Source: a virus | Virus record (IMG/VR): IMGVR_UViG_3300018080_000439 | Coordinates: 1 to 30,929 of that record | DNA: 30,929 nucleotides | Strand: one strand, 5' to 3' | In this document: piece after piece, positions 6,566 through 14,050 of the stretch | How positions within the stretch are numbered: the first letter of the stretch is position 1 | Layout: every line of letters starts with the position of its first letter | Notes under the pieces: generated by a model | Databases searched by the model: none | The model's input: only the letters and a program-made list of their open reading frames with translations | Told to the model about the DNA's origin: nothing | Made by a program: the position numbers and the translations under genes

Positions 6566-6619
6566 GCTGTTTCGTCCTTCCGGGACTCATCGGCGCCAGC
6601 TGCTGAACTGGCGGACAGC
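6566..6619 (-). ncRNA. Type III hammerhead ribozyme-like motif in the 5' leader
   Basis: On the - strand, in order: stem III strand GCUG (6619-6616), U16.1 and C17 (6615-6614, a GUC cleavage triplet), stem I CGCCAG with CUGGCG (6613-6608 and 6599-6594) closed by an 8-base loop, core CCGAUGA (6593-6587), and stem II GUCC/GGAC (6586-6583 and 6577-6574) with a 5-base loop. GAAA (6573-6570) and the closing strand CAGC (6569-6566) follow. Every hammerhead element is present, with all stems perfect. The one departure is C in place of the conserved U4 of CUGANGA, which could weaken or abolish cleavage. Predicted cleavage is between 6614 and 6613, about 65 bases before the ATG at 6549. Confidence 0.75.
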
Positions 6620-6620
6620 G

Positions 6621-6642
6621 GGGCGGCGGTGTGCTGCCGCCC
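6621..6642 (-). other. Hairpin abutting the hammerhead-like motif
   Basis: GGGCGGC (6621-6627) pairs with GCCGCCC (6636-6642), leaving an 8-base loop. It ends one base before stem III of the hammerhead-like element. After cleavage it would sit near the 3' end of the 5' fragment and could protect it from exonucleases. Confidence 0.6.
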
Positions 6643-6752
6643 AGGTGCTAGGCTCTAGGCCTTGGTTTCGTCAAATCGTTATCGCTTCCCCGCCGTGCCT
6701 CCTGGCGGACCCGCTCACGTTCGGACTGTCAATGAACAACCACTAGTACCTA

Positions 6753-6781
6753 TTATACTTTGTTTCATGGTCCAGATCCAG
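6753..6781 (-). promoter_or_regulatory. Sigma70-like promoter for the 6549-2544 operon
   Basis: On the - strand there is a perfect TATAAT (-10, 6758-6753) with TGGATC (-35, 6781-6776) at 17-bp spacing. It lies between the terminator at 6794-6835 and the hammerhead-like leader, as expected for a promoter starting the next leftward transcript. The start would fall near 6746, giving a leader of about 200 bases. The -35 match is only moderate. Confidence 0.65.
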
Positions 6782-6793
6782 GGTCATGACCAT

Positions 6794-6835
6794 AAAAAAA
6801 CGGGTCCCCAGCCAGATGGCCAGAAACCCGCCTTT
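6794..6835 (-). terminator. Bidirectional rho-independent terminator
   Basis: CGGGT (6801-6805) pairs with ACCCG (6826-6830), with an inner GCC/GGC stem (6811-6820). On the - strand it is followed by a run of seven T (complement of 6794-6800); on the + strand by TTTTT (6833-6837). It lies 22 bases beyond the stop of the DUF932 gene and ends the upstream leftward transcript. Confidence 0.85.
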
Positions 6836-6856
6836 TTGATACCATTGACGCGTGTT

Positions 6857-7903
6857 CTACGCGGCAGCCAGGGCAGCCCAGTCACGCCTCGGCAGCTCCA
6901 TGATGGACCCGCCCAGCGTTTCCAGGTCCGTGGCACGCTGGTAGTCATCCACGTCCTGGGAAGTCCGGGTCACGGCCTGGATGAGACCGTACCTGGTCAG
7001 GTCGCCGCCGGTGGTCAGGTGCTTCAGGATGCCTGACCGCTCGTCGTCCTTCAGGAGGAACCGGTCGGTGACGTTGTCGACCAGGGTGACCGGGTCCGCC
7101 TCGACCACCTCCGCCGCGGTCTCACGTAGGCGCCGGACGAATCCGTCGAACACGTCCTGCTGCAGCACGCCGTTCACCGTGTCCGTCACCTTCATGAAGA
7201 ACGCCTTGTTGTCCGCAGCCATCGTCTCATGACGATAGAACTGCACCTGACCTTCCATCTGCTCGGCCAGTTTACCAACGTGGTATTTCTTCAGAGACGC
7301 GTCGTTGATGATCATCCCGTTGAGGCACACCAGGCGGAACATCAGCGGCTCGACACGCACGCTGCCGGCGCCGATCTCCGAGTTAGACAGGACGAGCCCG
7401 GCCTGCACGACATCGCCCTTCTTCACGTCCGCTGTCAGCCGCGGCGTCGTGACCTTCAGGTACATCCTGGTCTGCGTCAGCTCACAGCTCTGGACGTCGC
7501 AACCGAGCTCCAGGATTCGCGGCAGCACCGCGTCCAGGAGGTCGTAGTTGTCGATGGGGCGGTAGCGGTCCGACAGGAAGGCACGCGCAGTGTCGTCCAA
7601 CGTCCTGACCATCCGCTTCTCCGGGTTCTTGTGAAACCAGTGATTCACGTTGTCCGCCAGGAGCGCAGGTGCGTTCTCACGCATGCGGTCGTAGTAGACC
7701 TTCGGAATCTTGACGCGGCTGGCGACCTGGCCGTGCGCGTAGTCGGTGAGGCCGAGGTCCTGGCCCATGTCACCGTTGCGCATCTCCAGCTTCGTGTTCG
7801 GCAGCATCGTCAGTGCGGAGGTGTCTGCGATGTAGTCGCGCTTGGTTTCCATCTGGCGCTCCAGCTCATTGGCGAGCGCGCTGAGTGAACGTCCCGTCTT
7901 CAT
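6857..7903 (-). CDS. DUF932 phage/plasmid-like protein, 348 aa
   Basis: The start at 7903 (MKTGRSLSALANELERQ) overlaps the previous stop by one base (TAATG) and has GAGAGGAGAG upstream. The sequence matches DUF932: an N-terminal ALANELERQ..TKRDYIADTSAL segment, RVKIPKVYYDRMRENAPALLADNVNHWF, then FLSDRYRPIDNYDLLDAVLP and GVVLSNSE-like LVLSNSEIGAGSVRVEPLMFRLVCLNGMI. Length is typical for the family. DUF932 proteins are common on plasmids and phages and their biochemical role is not settled; links to DNA repair or recombination and anti-defence have been proposed. It is the last gene before the terminator at 6794-6835. Confidence 0.8.
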   Translation of the reverse strand: MKTGRSLSALANELERQMETKRDYIADTSALTMLPNTKLEMRNGDMGQDLGLTDYAHGQVASRVKIPKVYYDRMRENAPALLADNVNHWFHKNPEKRMVRTLDDTARAFLSDRYRPIDNYDLLDAVLPRILELGCDVQSCELTQTRMYLKVTTPRLTADVKKGDVVQAGLVLSNSEIGAGSVRVEPLMFRLVCLNGMIINDASLKKYHVGKLAEQMEGQVQFYRHETMAADNKAFFMKVTDTVNGVLQQDVFDGFVRRLRETAAEVVEADPVTLVDNVTDRFLLKDDERSGILKHLTTGGDLTRYGLIQAVTRTSQDVDDYQRATDLETLGGSIMELPRRDWAALAAA

Positions 7904-8085
7904 TAGTTCTCTCTCCTCTCTGAGGTTCGCTTCTTCCGCGGCGGCCGTCCGGTGGCCGAGCGGTAACACAGGTAGCACAGATCCGCTGCCGGCCGTTTGA
8001 CCAGCAGGTTGAGTTTGAGTGCTCTGCCGCAGCCCTTGCAACGGCGGGTGGTCGACACCGCAGTGCTGCTGTGCGGTTTCTTCAT
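7903..8085 (-). CDS. Small zinc-ribbon protein, 60 aa
   Basis: The ATG at 8085 overlaps the previous gene's TGA (ATGA), with GAGAGGAGAG upstream. Two CxxC pairs (Cys16/Cys19 and Cys37/Cys40) make a compact zinc ribbon, flanked by a basic tail RPPRKKRTSERRE. This size and charge fit a nucleic-acid-binding or RNA-polymerase-binding phage protein, but no known family was identified. The tight ATGA and TAATG junctions on both sides show it is translated as part of a block with the DUF932 gene. Confidence 0.7.
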   Translation of the reverse strand: MKKPHSSTAVSTTRRCKGCGRALKLNLLVKRPAADLCYLCYRSATGRPPRKKRTSERREN

Positions 8086-8423
8086 GAATCAGCTCTCCTC
8101 TCTTTGTTGGTGATGTTGCGGAAGGCCTTGATGATGTCGACGAGCCGTGAGATCTCACGGAAGCCGAGGTGCTCCGGGTTCTCGGTGACGACGCTTTCCA
8201 GGGCGTCGCAGATGACGTGGATGGTAGTGGCCTCTGTCTCGAAGTCGTAGTCGGCAAACAGGAGGTGGAACCGTGACTCGGATTCCTCCACCGCGTCGAC
8301 CAGGTCTCTGATGAGGTCAACCGCTTCGCCTGGGCTGAACACCAGGCCACCAACAACGACTGACGGCTTGGGCCCGCTGACCCTTACCTCCATCACGCTC
8401 TGTCTGTTCATCGTCTTCGCCAT
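8082..8423 (-). CDS. Hypothetical protein, 113 aa
   Basis: The ATG at 8423 follows AGAAAGGAGAG (8427-8437), directly downstream of the promoter candidate at 8468-8496, so it is the first gene of that transcript. It has an N-terminal beta hairpin (VMEVRVSGPKPSVVVGGLVFSPGEAVDLIRDL) followed by helices (DLVDAVEESESRFHLLF, ATTIHVICDALESVV, FREISRLVDIIKAFRNI). It is acidic in the middle, with a basic end. No motif is recognised. Confidence 0.65.
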   Translation of the reverse strand: MAKTMNRQSVMEVRVSGPKPSVVVGGLVFSPGEAVDLIRDLVDAVEESESRFHLLFADYDFETEATTIHVICDALESVVTENPEHLGFREISRLVDIIKAFRNITNKERRADS

Positions 8424-8456
8424 CCTCTCTCCTTTCTGTTGAGGGCGATTGACTTG

Positions 8457-8759
8457 TTACATATAGGAATATAACACTACGCCAGCCAGGAGTCCAACAG
8501 CGAGACCCGCCAGGACGTATACGCCCCTGGTCAGGCACCAGGTAGCGATGGCACGGCCGATCTCCTGGAGCCGCAGCTTACCCAAGGTGGCCATGACTGG
8601 GCGGCGACCAGGCGGCGCGTGCAGCATCGCCTGGTGGAGGTGACGGCGTACCTGCGCCTCCGCCTTCCGCCGGGCCCGGCGCCGGTTCCAGCCCTTCTCT
8701 GTCATGTACTTCGTGGTCAGCTGTTCCAGGAGCTGAGTCAGTTTGTCAGGTGCGTTCAT
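8457..8759 (-). CDS. Basic protein with one C-terminal membrane segment, 100 aa
   Basis: The ATG at 8759 follows CTGGAGGA. The first ~70 residues are soluble and strongly basic (KGWNRRRARRKAEAQVRRHLHQAML). The last ~23 (YVLAGLAVGLLAGVVLYSYM) form a single membrane helix ending at the C-terminus, like a tail-anchored protein. The basic part should stay in the cytoplasm. Next to the M15-type peptidase and the 42-residue membrane protein, it could be a holin or another lysis or membrane-targeting factor, but there is no family match. Its 3' end overlaps the promoter candidate for the downstream gene. Confidence 0.65.
   Translation of the reverse strand: MNAPDKLTQLLEQLTTKYMTEKGWNRRRARRKAEAQVRRHLHQAMLHAPPGRRPVMATLGKLRLQEIGRAIATWCLTRGVYVLAGLAVGLLAGVVLYSYM
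8468..8496 (-). promoter_or_regulatory. Sigma70-like promoter inside the end of the membrane-protein gene
   Basis: On the - strand, TGGACT (8496-8491) and TATATT (8473-8468) are separated by 17 bp. The -10 lies in a TATATTCCTATAT block that also occurs near 22941-22957 and, with one change, near 23930-23945, each upstream of a leftward gene. It would start a transcript near 8461, ~38 bases before the ATG at 8423. Confidence 0.55.
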
Positions 8760-8770
8760 GAATCCTCCAG

Positions 8771-8875
8771 GGCAGAGTGGCGAGGGCCGGCGAACAGTCT
8801 GGGCGACACGCCGACGGAAGAAAGCCTAACGAGGGAAGAAGCCCCGGCCCAGTTCCACACTCCTCGCCACCTGCC
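8771..8875 (-). ncRNA. Structured RNA candidate between the peptidase and membrane-protein genes
   Basis: The 117-base gap folds into a long-range helix: 8771-8775 with 8871-8875 and 8777-8785 with 8862-8870 (14 bp with one bulged base), starting two bases after the peptidase stop. Inside, 8844-8850 (CCGGCCC) can pair with 8784-8790; alternatively 8847-8852 can pair with 8799-8804, so two folds compete. A GGCG/CGCC hairpin lies in the centre. It ends just before the ribosome-binding site of the downstream gene and may be a regulatory leader. No known RNA family was recognised. Confidence 0.55.
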
Positions 8876-8876
8876 T

Positions 8877-9179
8877 TTACTTCGGGTCGTACTCAACGTG
8901 AATGTGATTGCTCTCCAGGACGACGTCGAACTTGCATCCGAGGTGCTTCTTCAGGTCCGCCGTGAACCGCTGGAAGTTCACACCGACTGGCAGCCGCAGG
9001 TCGAACGCGCGGCCGGACGGGTGGAACGAGGCGTACCCGTGTGTGCCGTCACGTACCGACGTGACGACCATCTGCTCCTGGTCCTGGAGGGCCCAGAACT
9101 TCGCACACTGGCGCAGTCCCTCGGCTGCCTCGGGTACCAGGTCACCCCACACGCCTTGCTTGTACAGTGTCTCCATCAT
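8877..9179 (-). CDS. M15-type (hedgehog/DD-peptidase fold) zinc peptidase, 100 aa
   Basis: The start at 9179 (ATGATG) overlaps the stop of the 42-residue membrane protein. The motifs of the M15 fold are intact: His53 and Asp60 in SFHPSGRAFD (HxxGxAxD) and His94 in ESNHIHVEYD, with Glu89 or Glu96 as candidate catalytic acid. These coordinate zinc and cleave D-Ala or L-Ala-D-Glu bonds in peptidoglycan stems. At 100 residues it is just the catalytic core, with no binding domain and no signal peptide, so release would need a holin. The adjacent membrane proteins fit a lysis cassette, though its place in an early leftward operon is unusual. Confidence 0.75.
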   Translation of the reverse strand: MMETLYKQGVWGDLVPEAAEGLRQCAKFWALQDQEQMVVTSVRDGTHGYASFHPSGRAFDLRLPVGVNFQRFTADLKKHLGCKFDVVLESNHIHVEYDPK

Positions 9180-9304
9180 CTCCTCGTCTCAATTAGAGTG
9201 TGAATTGCGTCGACCGTTACGGTCACGGTGTAGTACGCGGTCCAGGCAGCCACGACCAGGCCGACTAGTAACAGGTAGAAGCAGATCCGGTCGCAGACAG
9301 TCAT
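9176..9304 (-). CDS. Small single-pass membrane protein, 42 aa (holin-like candidate)
   Basis: The ATG at 9304 shares bases with the TGA of the SNF2-like gene (ATGA at 9304-9301), with GGAGGAG upstream, and its TGA overlaps the ATGATG of the M15-type peptidase gene. The translated product starts MTVCDRICFYLLLVG and has one hydrophobic helix (residues ~8-25, FYLLLVGLVVAAWTAYY) followed by a short polar tail ending ETRR. It is too short for usual gene-length cut-offs. Overlap on both sides and direct linkage to a cell-wall peptidase make a holin or lysis-regulator role plausible. This is an inference from context, with no family match. Confidence 0.7.
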   Translation of the reverse strand: MTVCDRICFYLLLVGLVVAAWTAYYTVTVTVDAIHTLIETRR

Positions 9305-10764
9305 GCCAGCAGCTCCTCCCAGTTGGAGATCAGGATGCGGTCCGCCATCGCCTTCTTGTCACGCAGTGACTTCAGTATCTTCTCGTCCACGGTCCCCGGC
9401 ACGTAGAGGTCAACATACGTCACGCTGCGGTCCTGACCGATGCGGTGGCACCGGTCCTCGGACTGCTGCCGCTTGTCCGCGTCGTACGAGTTCGAGTAGT
9501 AGACCACGTTCGCGGCAGCCGTCAGCGTCAGTCCGTACCCCGCGGTCTGCGGGTTGCCGACCAGGTAGCGTATCTTGCCGGCCTGGAAACCCTCACGGAT
9601 GTCGATGCGCTCCTGGTCGCTGGTGTCACCGAAGTACAACGCCACGTCCTCCTTGCGCATTCCCTCCTTGGCACGCAGGTGGTTCGCGATGGCCAGCAGG
9701 TCGTGACGATAGTTCGCCCAGATGATGACCGGCTCACTCATCTCGGCCAGGACGTCGTCCATCCCGGCCAGGCGCCGGTGCGGCACCTCGTGCACGTTGC
9801 CGTCGTCGTCAGTCGCGTAGCCGCACACCAGCTGGTGCAGCCGCAGCAACTTGGTCAGGACCAGGGGAGCAGTCACGAACGTCTCCTCCTGGAGCTCGGC
9901 CACGGACGTCCGCTTCATCTGGTCGTACAGCCGTGCCTGGTCGGGCGTCATCTCCACGGCGAACCGCTCGTACACCTTGGGCGGCAGGTCCAGGCAGTCC
10001 TCCTTCTTGATGATGAACGAGAACTGCTGGAGGTCCCTGGTCAGCTTGTCCAGGTAGCGGTAGCCAGTGACGATCTTCACCTTGCGACCGGACGCGCGCA
10101 GGGTGATCTCCTGGAGCTCGGCGTAGTACGCCTTGAACGAGTAGTAGCTGGTGAAGTTCAGTGCGCCGCGTGACAGGAACTCGCACTGACTGTAGAGGTC
10201 GAGTGGGTTGTTGGTGATGGCGGACCCAGTCAGGATGCGCCTGGCCACGGCCTCCCTGGCCACGGCCATGACACCCTTGGTCCGCTTCGCCTTGTGGTTC
10301 TTGATGGTCGTTGACTCGTCGACCACGACCATCGTGTCGTGGGTCCGCGCGAACCGCAGGGCGAACTCCCTGGCCTTGTCAAACGCCATCGCCTCCACGT
10401 TCATGACCAGCACCTGGAGGTGCATCACCTCCGGCACGAACAACGTGTCGTAGAGGCGCTGCAGTTTCTTCCCGCTGCCACCGACCTTCCAGCAGACCAC
10501 GTTGCGTTCCACGCGGTCCGGCATGTGGGTCGGGATCTCCTGTGTCATCCAGTTGGTGTAGCTGCCGTTGTTGGCGAAGATGAGGAGGGCATTGATCTTC
10601 CCCTTCTCGTAGAAGTACGTGGCCGTGTCAATGATGACCTTTGACTTGCCAGTACCCATCTCCATCAACAGTGCCTGGTACCGCATTCGCCGTCCCTGCT
10701 CGAACGCCGAACGCTGGTGGTCATACGGCACCGTCTTGTATTCGTACCCTTCCTTGTCGCGCAC
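9301..10764 (-). CDS. SNF2-family (SF2) helicase/ATPase, 487 aa
   Basis: A GTG start at 10764 is used: AGAAAGGAGAG lies at 10768-10778 and no better-placed ATG follows. Helicase motifs in order: the Q-like YDHQRSAF, Walker A MEMGTGKS (residues ~35-41), DESTTIKNHKAKR (motif II), LTGSAITN (III), LVGNPQTAGYGLTLTAA (V) and RCHRIGQDRSVTYVDLYV (VI). RIGQ plus 'VDEKI' near the end is diagnostic of SNF2-type translocases. It should track along double-stranded DNA using ATP, helping replication, recombination or protein removal. It lies just downstream of the UvrD-type helicase and upstream of the small membrane protein. Confidence 0.9.
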   Translation of the reverse strand: MRDKEGYEYKTVPYDHQRSAFEQGRRMRYQALLMEMGTGKSKVIIDTATYFYEKGKINALLIFANNGSYTNWMTQEIPTHMPDRVERNVVCWKVGGSGKKLQRLYDTLFVPEVMHLQVLVMNVEAMAFDKAREFALRFARTHDTMVVVDESTTIKNHKAKRTKGVMAVAREAVARRILTGSAITNNPLDLYSQCEFLSRGALNFTSYYSFKAYYAELQEITLRASGRKVKIVTGYRYLDKLTRDLQQFSFIIKKEDCLDLPPKVYERFAVEMTPDQARLYDQMKRTSVAELQEETFVTAPLVLTKLLRLHQLVCGYATDDDGNVHEVPHRRLAGMDDVLAEMSEPVIIWANYRHDLLAIANHLRAKEGMRKEDVALYFGDTSDQERIDIREGFQAGKIRYLVGNPQTAGYGLTLTAAANVVYYSNSYDADKRQQSEDRCHRIGQDRSVTYVDLYVPGTVDEKILKSLRDKKAMADRILISNWEELLA

Positions 10765-10776
10765 GGTCTCTCCTTT

Positions 10777-12258
10777 CTACAGGCTGAAGTGCGCCGGTGT
10801 CTGCGGCTGCACGATGCAGAGGCGGCTGAGTGCCCTGGTGACACCGACGTAGAACACCCTGGTCTCGTCGTCCGGACGTCGCCACATCTCCTGGGCTGTC
10901 TTGTTGCTGACGTCCGTGAACAGCAGGACGTTCTCACACTCACCACCCTTCGCGCCGTGGATGGTGCTGACCTTGATTCGCGGGTGGCGGAGGTTCTCAT
11001 TGCGCCGCCTGGCTGCTCTGAAGTACTCTCTGTCCTCCACTGACATCCGGCCGAGCGCATCGTACCAGTGCTGCTGCAGTGACGCCCCGGTCACGGCCTG
11101 GAAGTCAGAGGCACTGACAGGACGCGTCTGGTCCCACGCACCTGGCGCCCCCTCTACCGGATGGGTCAGGTACGCAGGGACTGCGACAGCGTCCTCGTAG
11201 GCGACGTCGTGGCCAGCTCGCAGCGCCTCCCACGCGTAGGCAGCGCGCAGGGCGACGTTGTCGGCCGGCTTGTCCCGCTCGGCCTCGTACGCGTAGCCAC
11301 AGTAGCGGAGGTGGTCGAGCACTCCCTGGATCTGGTAGTTGTTGCGCACCAGGATGAGCCAGTCACCGGTCTCCAGAGCGTCCGCGTCGTCCAGGCTGGC
11401 GACGTAGTCTACCTGGCCTTGCTTCTCGGTGGGGTGGAACGCCTTCACGAACCGGCGGTCGATGCGGCCACTGACCTCCTCTGCCAGCGTGTGTATCGCT
11501 GCCGGCAGGCGGTAGCTCTGGTCGAGCACCTGTTGGTGGTCAGCGAACTCTGCCGCCAGGAAGTAGTCCACGTCTGCACCGGACCACCGGAAGATCGCCT
11601 GGTCGTCGTCACCGGCGACGTACGTCTCCGTGGCTGCCGCGCGCATGCGCTCCACGATTCGCCACTGCAGCTGGCTGAGGTCCTGTGCCTCGTCCACTAC
11701 CAGGAGGTCGAGGTCCGGCACGACGCCCGTGTCGAGAAACCGCTCCAGCATGTCGGTGAAGTCGTACAGGAGGTGGGCGTCCTTATACCGTTGCAGTGAC
11801 CTGGTGTACTGGTCGAACTGAAACCAGTTGAGGTCGCCGCCCCACTTCTCCCACGCCTCCTTGTACGTGACGCAGCACAGTCGTGCCCGGTTCTCCAGGC
11901 CAACCATCTGGTCACCAACTGAGATGAATCCGACGTCGTCCAGGCGGCGCCCCGTCATGCGGACGCCGAGCTCGTGGCCGAGCTCCTTGAAGTGCTTCCA
12001 GCCCATCACGTCCTGCCGCGACATGCCGAGCTGCCTGAAGGCCAGGGAGTGGATGGTGCGGTAGTACACCAGGTCTTCCTGGTCGATGGCGAACTGATCA
12101 CACGCACGGGCCCGTGCCTCGTTGACTGCCTTGCGTGTGAACGACACGAACCCGACGCGGTCCGGCCGGCTGCCGTTCCTGAATGACTCCTCCACCAGGT
12201 CGAGCAGTGTCGTGGTCTTGCCCGTTCCAGGCGGGCCCAATATCAGTGTCGTGGCCAT
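10777..12258 (-). CDS. UvrD/Rep-type superfamily 1A DNA helicase, 493 aa
   Basis: The start at 12258 (MATTLILGPPGTGKTT) overlaps the previous gene by 16 bases. SF1A motifs are complete: GPPGTGKTT (I, residues 8-16), FVSFTRKAVNEARAR (Ia), LLVVDEAQDLS (II), VAGDDDQAIFRWSGAD (III, the typical 'GDxDQsIY' form), QSYRLP (IV), STIHGAKGGECENVLLF (V) and RVFYVGVTRAL (VI). The compact size (493 residues against ~700 in UvrD) shows reduced 1B/2B insertions, as in other phage versions. It should unwind DNA 3'-5' during replication or repair, working near the phage primase and polymerase. Confidence 0.92.
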   Translation of the reverse strand: MATTLILGPPGTGKTTTLLDLVEESFRNGSRPDRVGFVSFTRKAVNEARARACDQFAIDQEDLVYYRTIHSLAFRQLGMSRQDVMGWKHFKELGHELGVRMTGRRLDDVGFISVGDQMVGLENRARLCCVTYKEAWEKWGGDLNWFQFDQYTRSLQRYKDAHLLYDFTDMLERFLDTGVVPDLDLLVVDEAQDLSQLQWRIVERMRAAATETYVAGDDDQAIFRWSGADVDYFLAAEFADHQQVLDQSYRLPAAIHTLAEEVSGRIDRRFVKAFHPTEKQGQVDYVASLDDADALETGDWLILVRNNYQIQGVLDHLRYCGYAYEAERDKPADNVALRAAYAWEALRAGHDVAYEDAVAVPAYLTHPVEGAPGAWDQTRPVSASDFQAVTGASLQQHWYDALGRMSVEDREYFRAARRRNENLRHPRIKVSTIHGAKGGECENVLLFTDVSNKTAQEMWRRPDDETRVFYVGVTRALSRLCIVQPQTPAHFSL

Positions 12259-12497
12259 GAGCGGTCCCTTCCACCGAGAACCACGAACTCGGCTGCCTCT
12301 ATGAGTTTGCTGCGGATAGTGTGCTCGTCAGTGATGTCCTTCTTTACAATCGCCGCTGCCGGTTCATGCTGGCTTCGCAACTCTGCCAGCCTGCAGCGAA
12401 TCGTCTCCAGCTCCAGCTGCGAACTGGCTGCGCAGTATCTTTCGTACGCAGCATTCTTTCGGGCCCTTGCCAGTTCATACTGCATGAAATTACTCAC
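12243..12497 (-). CDS. Small helical hypothetical protein, 84 aa
   Basis: A GTG at 12497 (VSNFMQYELARARK) lies six bases after AGAAAGGAGAG (12502-12512); the in-frame ATG at 12485 is too far away. The protein is mostly one or two long helices with alternating charge (NAAYERYCAASSQLELETIRCRLAELRSQ), likely coiled coil, and ends with a basic RDRSWPRH. It overlaps the helicase gene by 16 bases, so translation is coupled. It may be a small partner of the helicase or primase; no family is recognised. Confidence 0.6.
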   Translation of the reverse strand: MSNFMQYELARARKNAAYERYCAASSQLELETIRCRLAELRSQHEPAAAIVKKDITDEHTIRSKLIEAAEFVVLGGRDRSWPRH

Positions 12498-12511
12498 TCA
12501 ACTCTCCTTTC

Positions 12512-14026
12512 TCAGATGGCTTCGTCGCCCTTGATGTCCGGTGTGTCGAATCCCTCACTCTGCTCGGAGAACTCCGGCACACTCCAGCAGTTCACACCCT
12601 TTCCCTTCAGGTTGAAGAAGTGATGGTCGCCGCCTATTTCCTTGATGACGCTCGTGATCTTGTTCGTCCCCAGTTCACGGAACCGCTGCCGCTCCAGGTA
12701 CGCCGTCAGGTCGCGCAGCCGGAAGAACGTGCGGCTGTCCTCGGTCCACGGCTTGCCCAGCAGCATCTCGTCCTTCACCCTGGCCTTCGCCTTGCCGGTG
12801 CAGAACGCCTCCAGGTGCTCCATCAACTGTCCCTCTGGTGACGCGTCCACCGGTGCCTCGATGATGGTGACGGTCTCCAGGAGTCCTTGCACAGTAGAGG
12901 TCCACCTGGTCTTGTTGAGTTGCGGCGGCATGATGTTCAGCGCGTCCATGCACCGCCGCTGGAATCGTGACTGGTTTTGGATGTCCTCGGTTGATAGCTC
13001 CAGTCTGCCTCCGCCCTCGATGTCGATGAACCATATCGGTGGTGTCGTGTCGTACTTGGTCAGTCCGGTCAACGCCGGCAGTCCTGCCACCTGGTCGAGT
13101 CCATGACGCCGCAGTCGGCACAGCTGCTGGTTGCAGAAGGCCTTGATGGGCGGGCGGTCACAGCTGTAGCTGTACTCCTTTCGTTGCATTGACTTCACGA
13201 TGTTCTGGACCTCGTCCGAGGACAGAGGTGGGTCCATGAACTTCACGTTGTAATCGTCAACCAGCGTCGGCCACTGGTCGGGGTTGGCTTTCTTCAGGTA
13301 GACGGCCAGGTTGAACAGACCGTCGTTGCGGCTGCCGCGGCTGAATCCTTGGGTGATAAGGTACTGCAGACACGGTGGTCCATCCGAGATGTCCGACAGG
13401 ACGGTGACAGAGAACGCCGAGAACTCGGCTGCCGTCATCCGCCTGGACTCGGCGTACGTCAGGAAGGCAGCCAGGTCCAGTCGCTTGCCCTCCTGGTTCA
13501 CTGCGTACCTGGTCGTGTCCTTGGCGTTGAAGTACGGCGCGTTGATCCAGCCGCCGACGTCGCCTCGGTCCGCCAGTATCTCGGATTGCTTCGGGAACAC
13601 CTCTGAACCACCATACCCCAGGACCGCCGCGAAGGTCGCCAGTTTCTCGCGCATGTCCGCAGCCGTGACCGGCTCCTTCACGAAGCAGTACGCGTGCACA
13701 CCACCGCTCTTCGAGTAGCACATCACCAGCGGCAGGTCTTGTTCCTCGGCGTGCTTCACCACGTCGTTGATGTCAAGACCGTCGTAGACGTCGATGTCGA
13801 TGGCGCCGAACATGCAGGTGGCGTCATCTCTGATAGGAACTATACCAACGCCCTGGACGCCGGACAGGTGGCCGAGAAGGATGTCCTCTGTCAGAGGCTC
13901 CGACTTGGTGACAGCCTGGCCGACGACCTTCGCACCGCGGGTCTTACTACGCGACAGGTCGTATGTACCGTACGCTCGCTGCAGTCCGGAGAACAGCTGC
14001 GCGAATCGCTTGACGTGTTTCTTCAT
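12512..14026 (-). CDS. Archaeo-eukaryotic-type primase (AEP) protein, 504 aa
   Basis: The ATG at 14026 has only a weak site (GGCGAG). AEP signature residues: GAIDIDVYDG with Asp77 and Asp79 (metal-binding DxD), then SKSGGVHAYCFV with the Ser-Gly-Gly and His111 of motif II, and a later FPKQSEILADRGDVGGWINAPY region. Residues ~280-320 resemble a PriCT-like module with a Cys cluster (CDRPPIKAFCNQQLC) that may bind zinc. The C-terminal ~150 residues are helical, perhaps a primer-binding or DNA-binding part. It would synthesise primers for the phage family A polymerase. This primase type is different from the DnaG type most phages use. Confidence 0.85.
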   Translation of the reverse strand: MKKHVKRFAQLFSGLQRAYGTYDLSRSKTRGAKVVGQAVTKSEPLTEDILLGHLSGVQGVGIVPIRDDATCMFGAIDIDVYDGLDINDVVKHAEEQDLPLVMCYSKSGGVHAYCFVKEPVTAADMREKLATFAAVLGYGGSEVFPKQSEILADRGDVGGWINAPYFNAKDTTRYAVNQEGKRLDLAAFLTYAESRRMTAAEFSAFSVTVLSDISDGPPCLQYLITQGFSRGSRNDGLFNLAVYLKKANPDQWPTLVDDYNVKFMDPPLSSDEVQNIVKSMQRKEYSYSCDRPPIKAFCNQQLCRLRRHGLDQVAGLPALTGLTKYDTTPPIWFIDIEGGGRLELSTEDIQNQSRFQRRCMDALNIMPPQLNKTRWTSTVQGLLETVTIIEAPVDASPEGQLMEHLEAFCTGKAKARVKDEMLLGKPWTEDSRTFFRLRDLTAYLERQRFRELGTNKITSVIKEIGGDHHFFNLKGKGVNCWSVPEFSEQSEGFDTPDIKGDEAI

Positions 14027-14050
14027 GGCACTCGCCGGGGTTGAGGTTAT

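Noticed and set aside
8784-8812. GGGCCGGCG... as an HDV-like ribozyme
   Set aside because: The P1 partner is ~55 bases away and the HDV nested double pseudoknot cannot be drawn.
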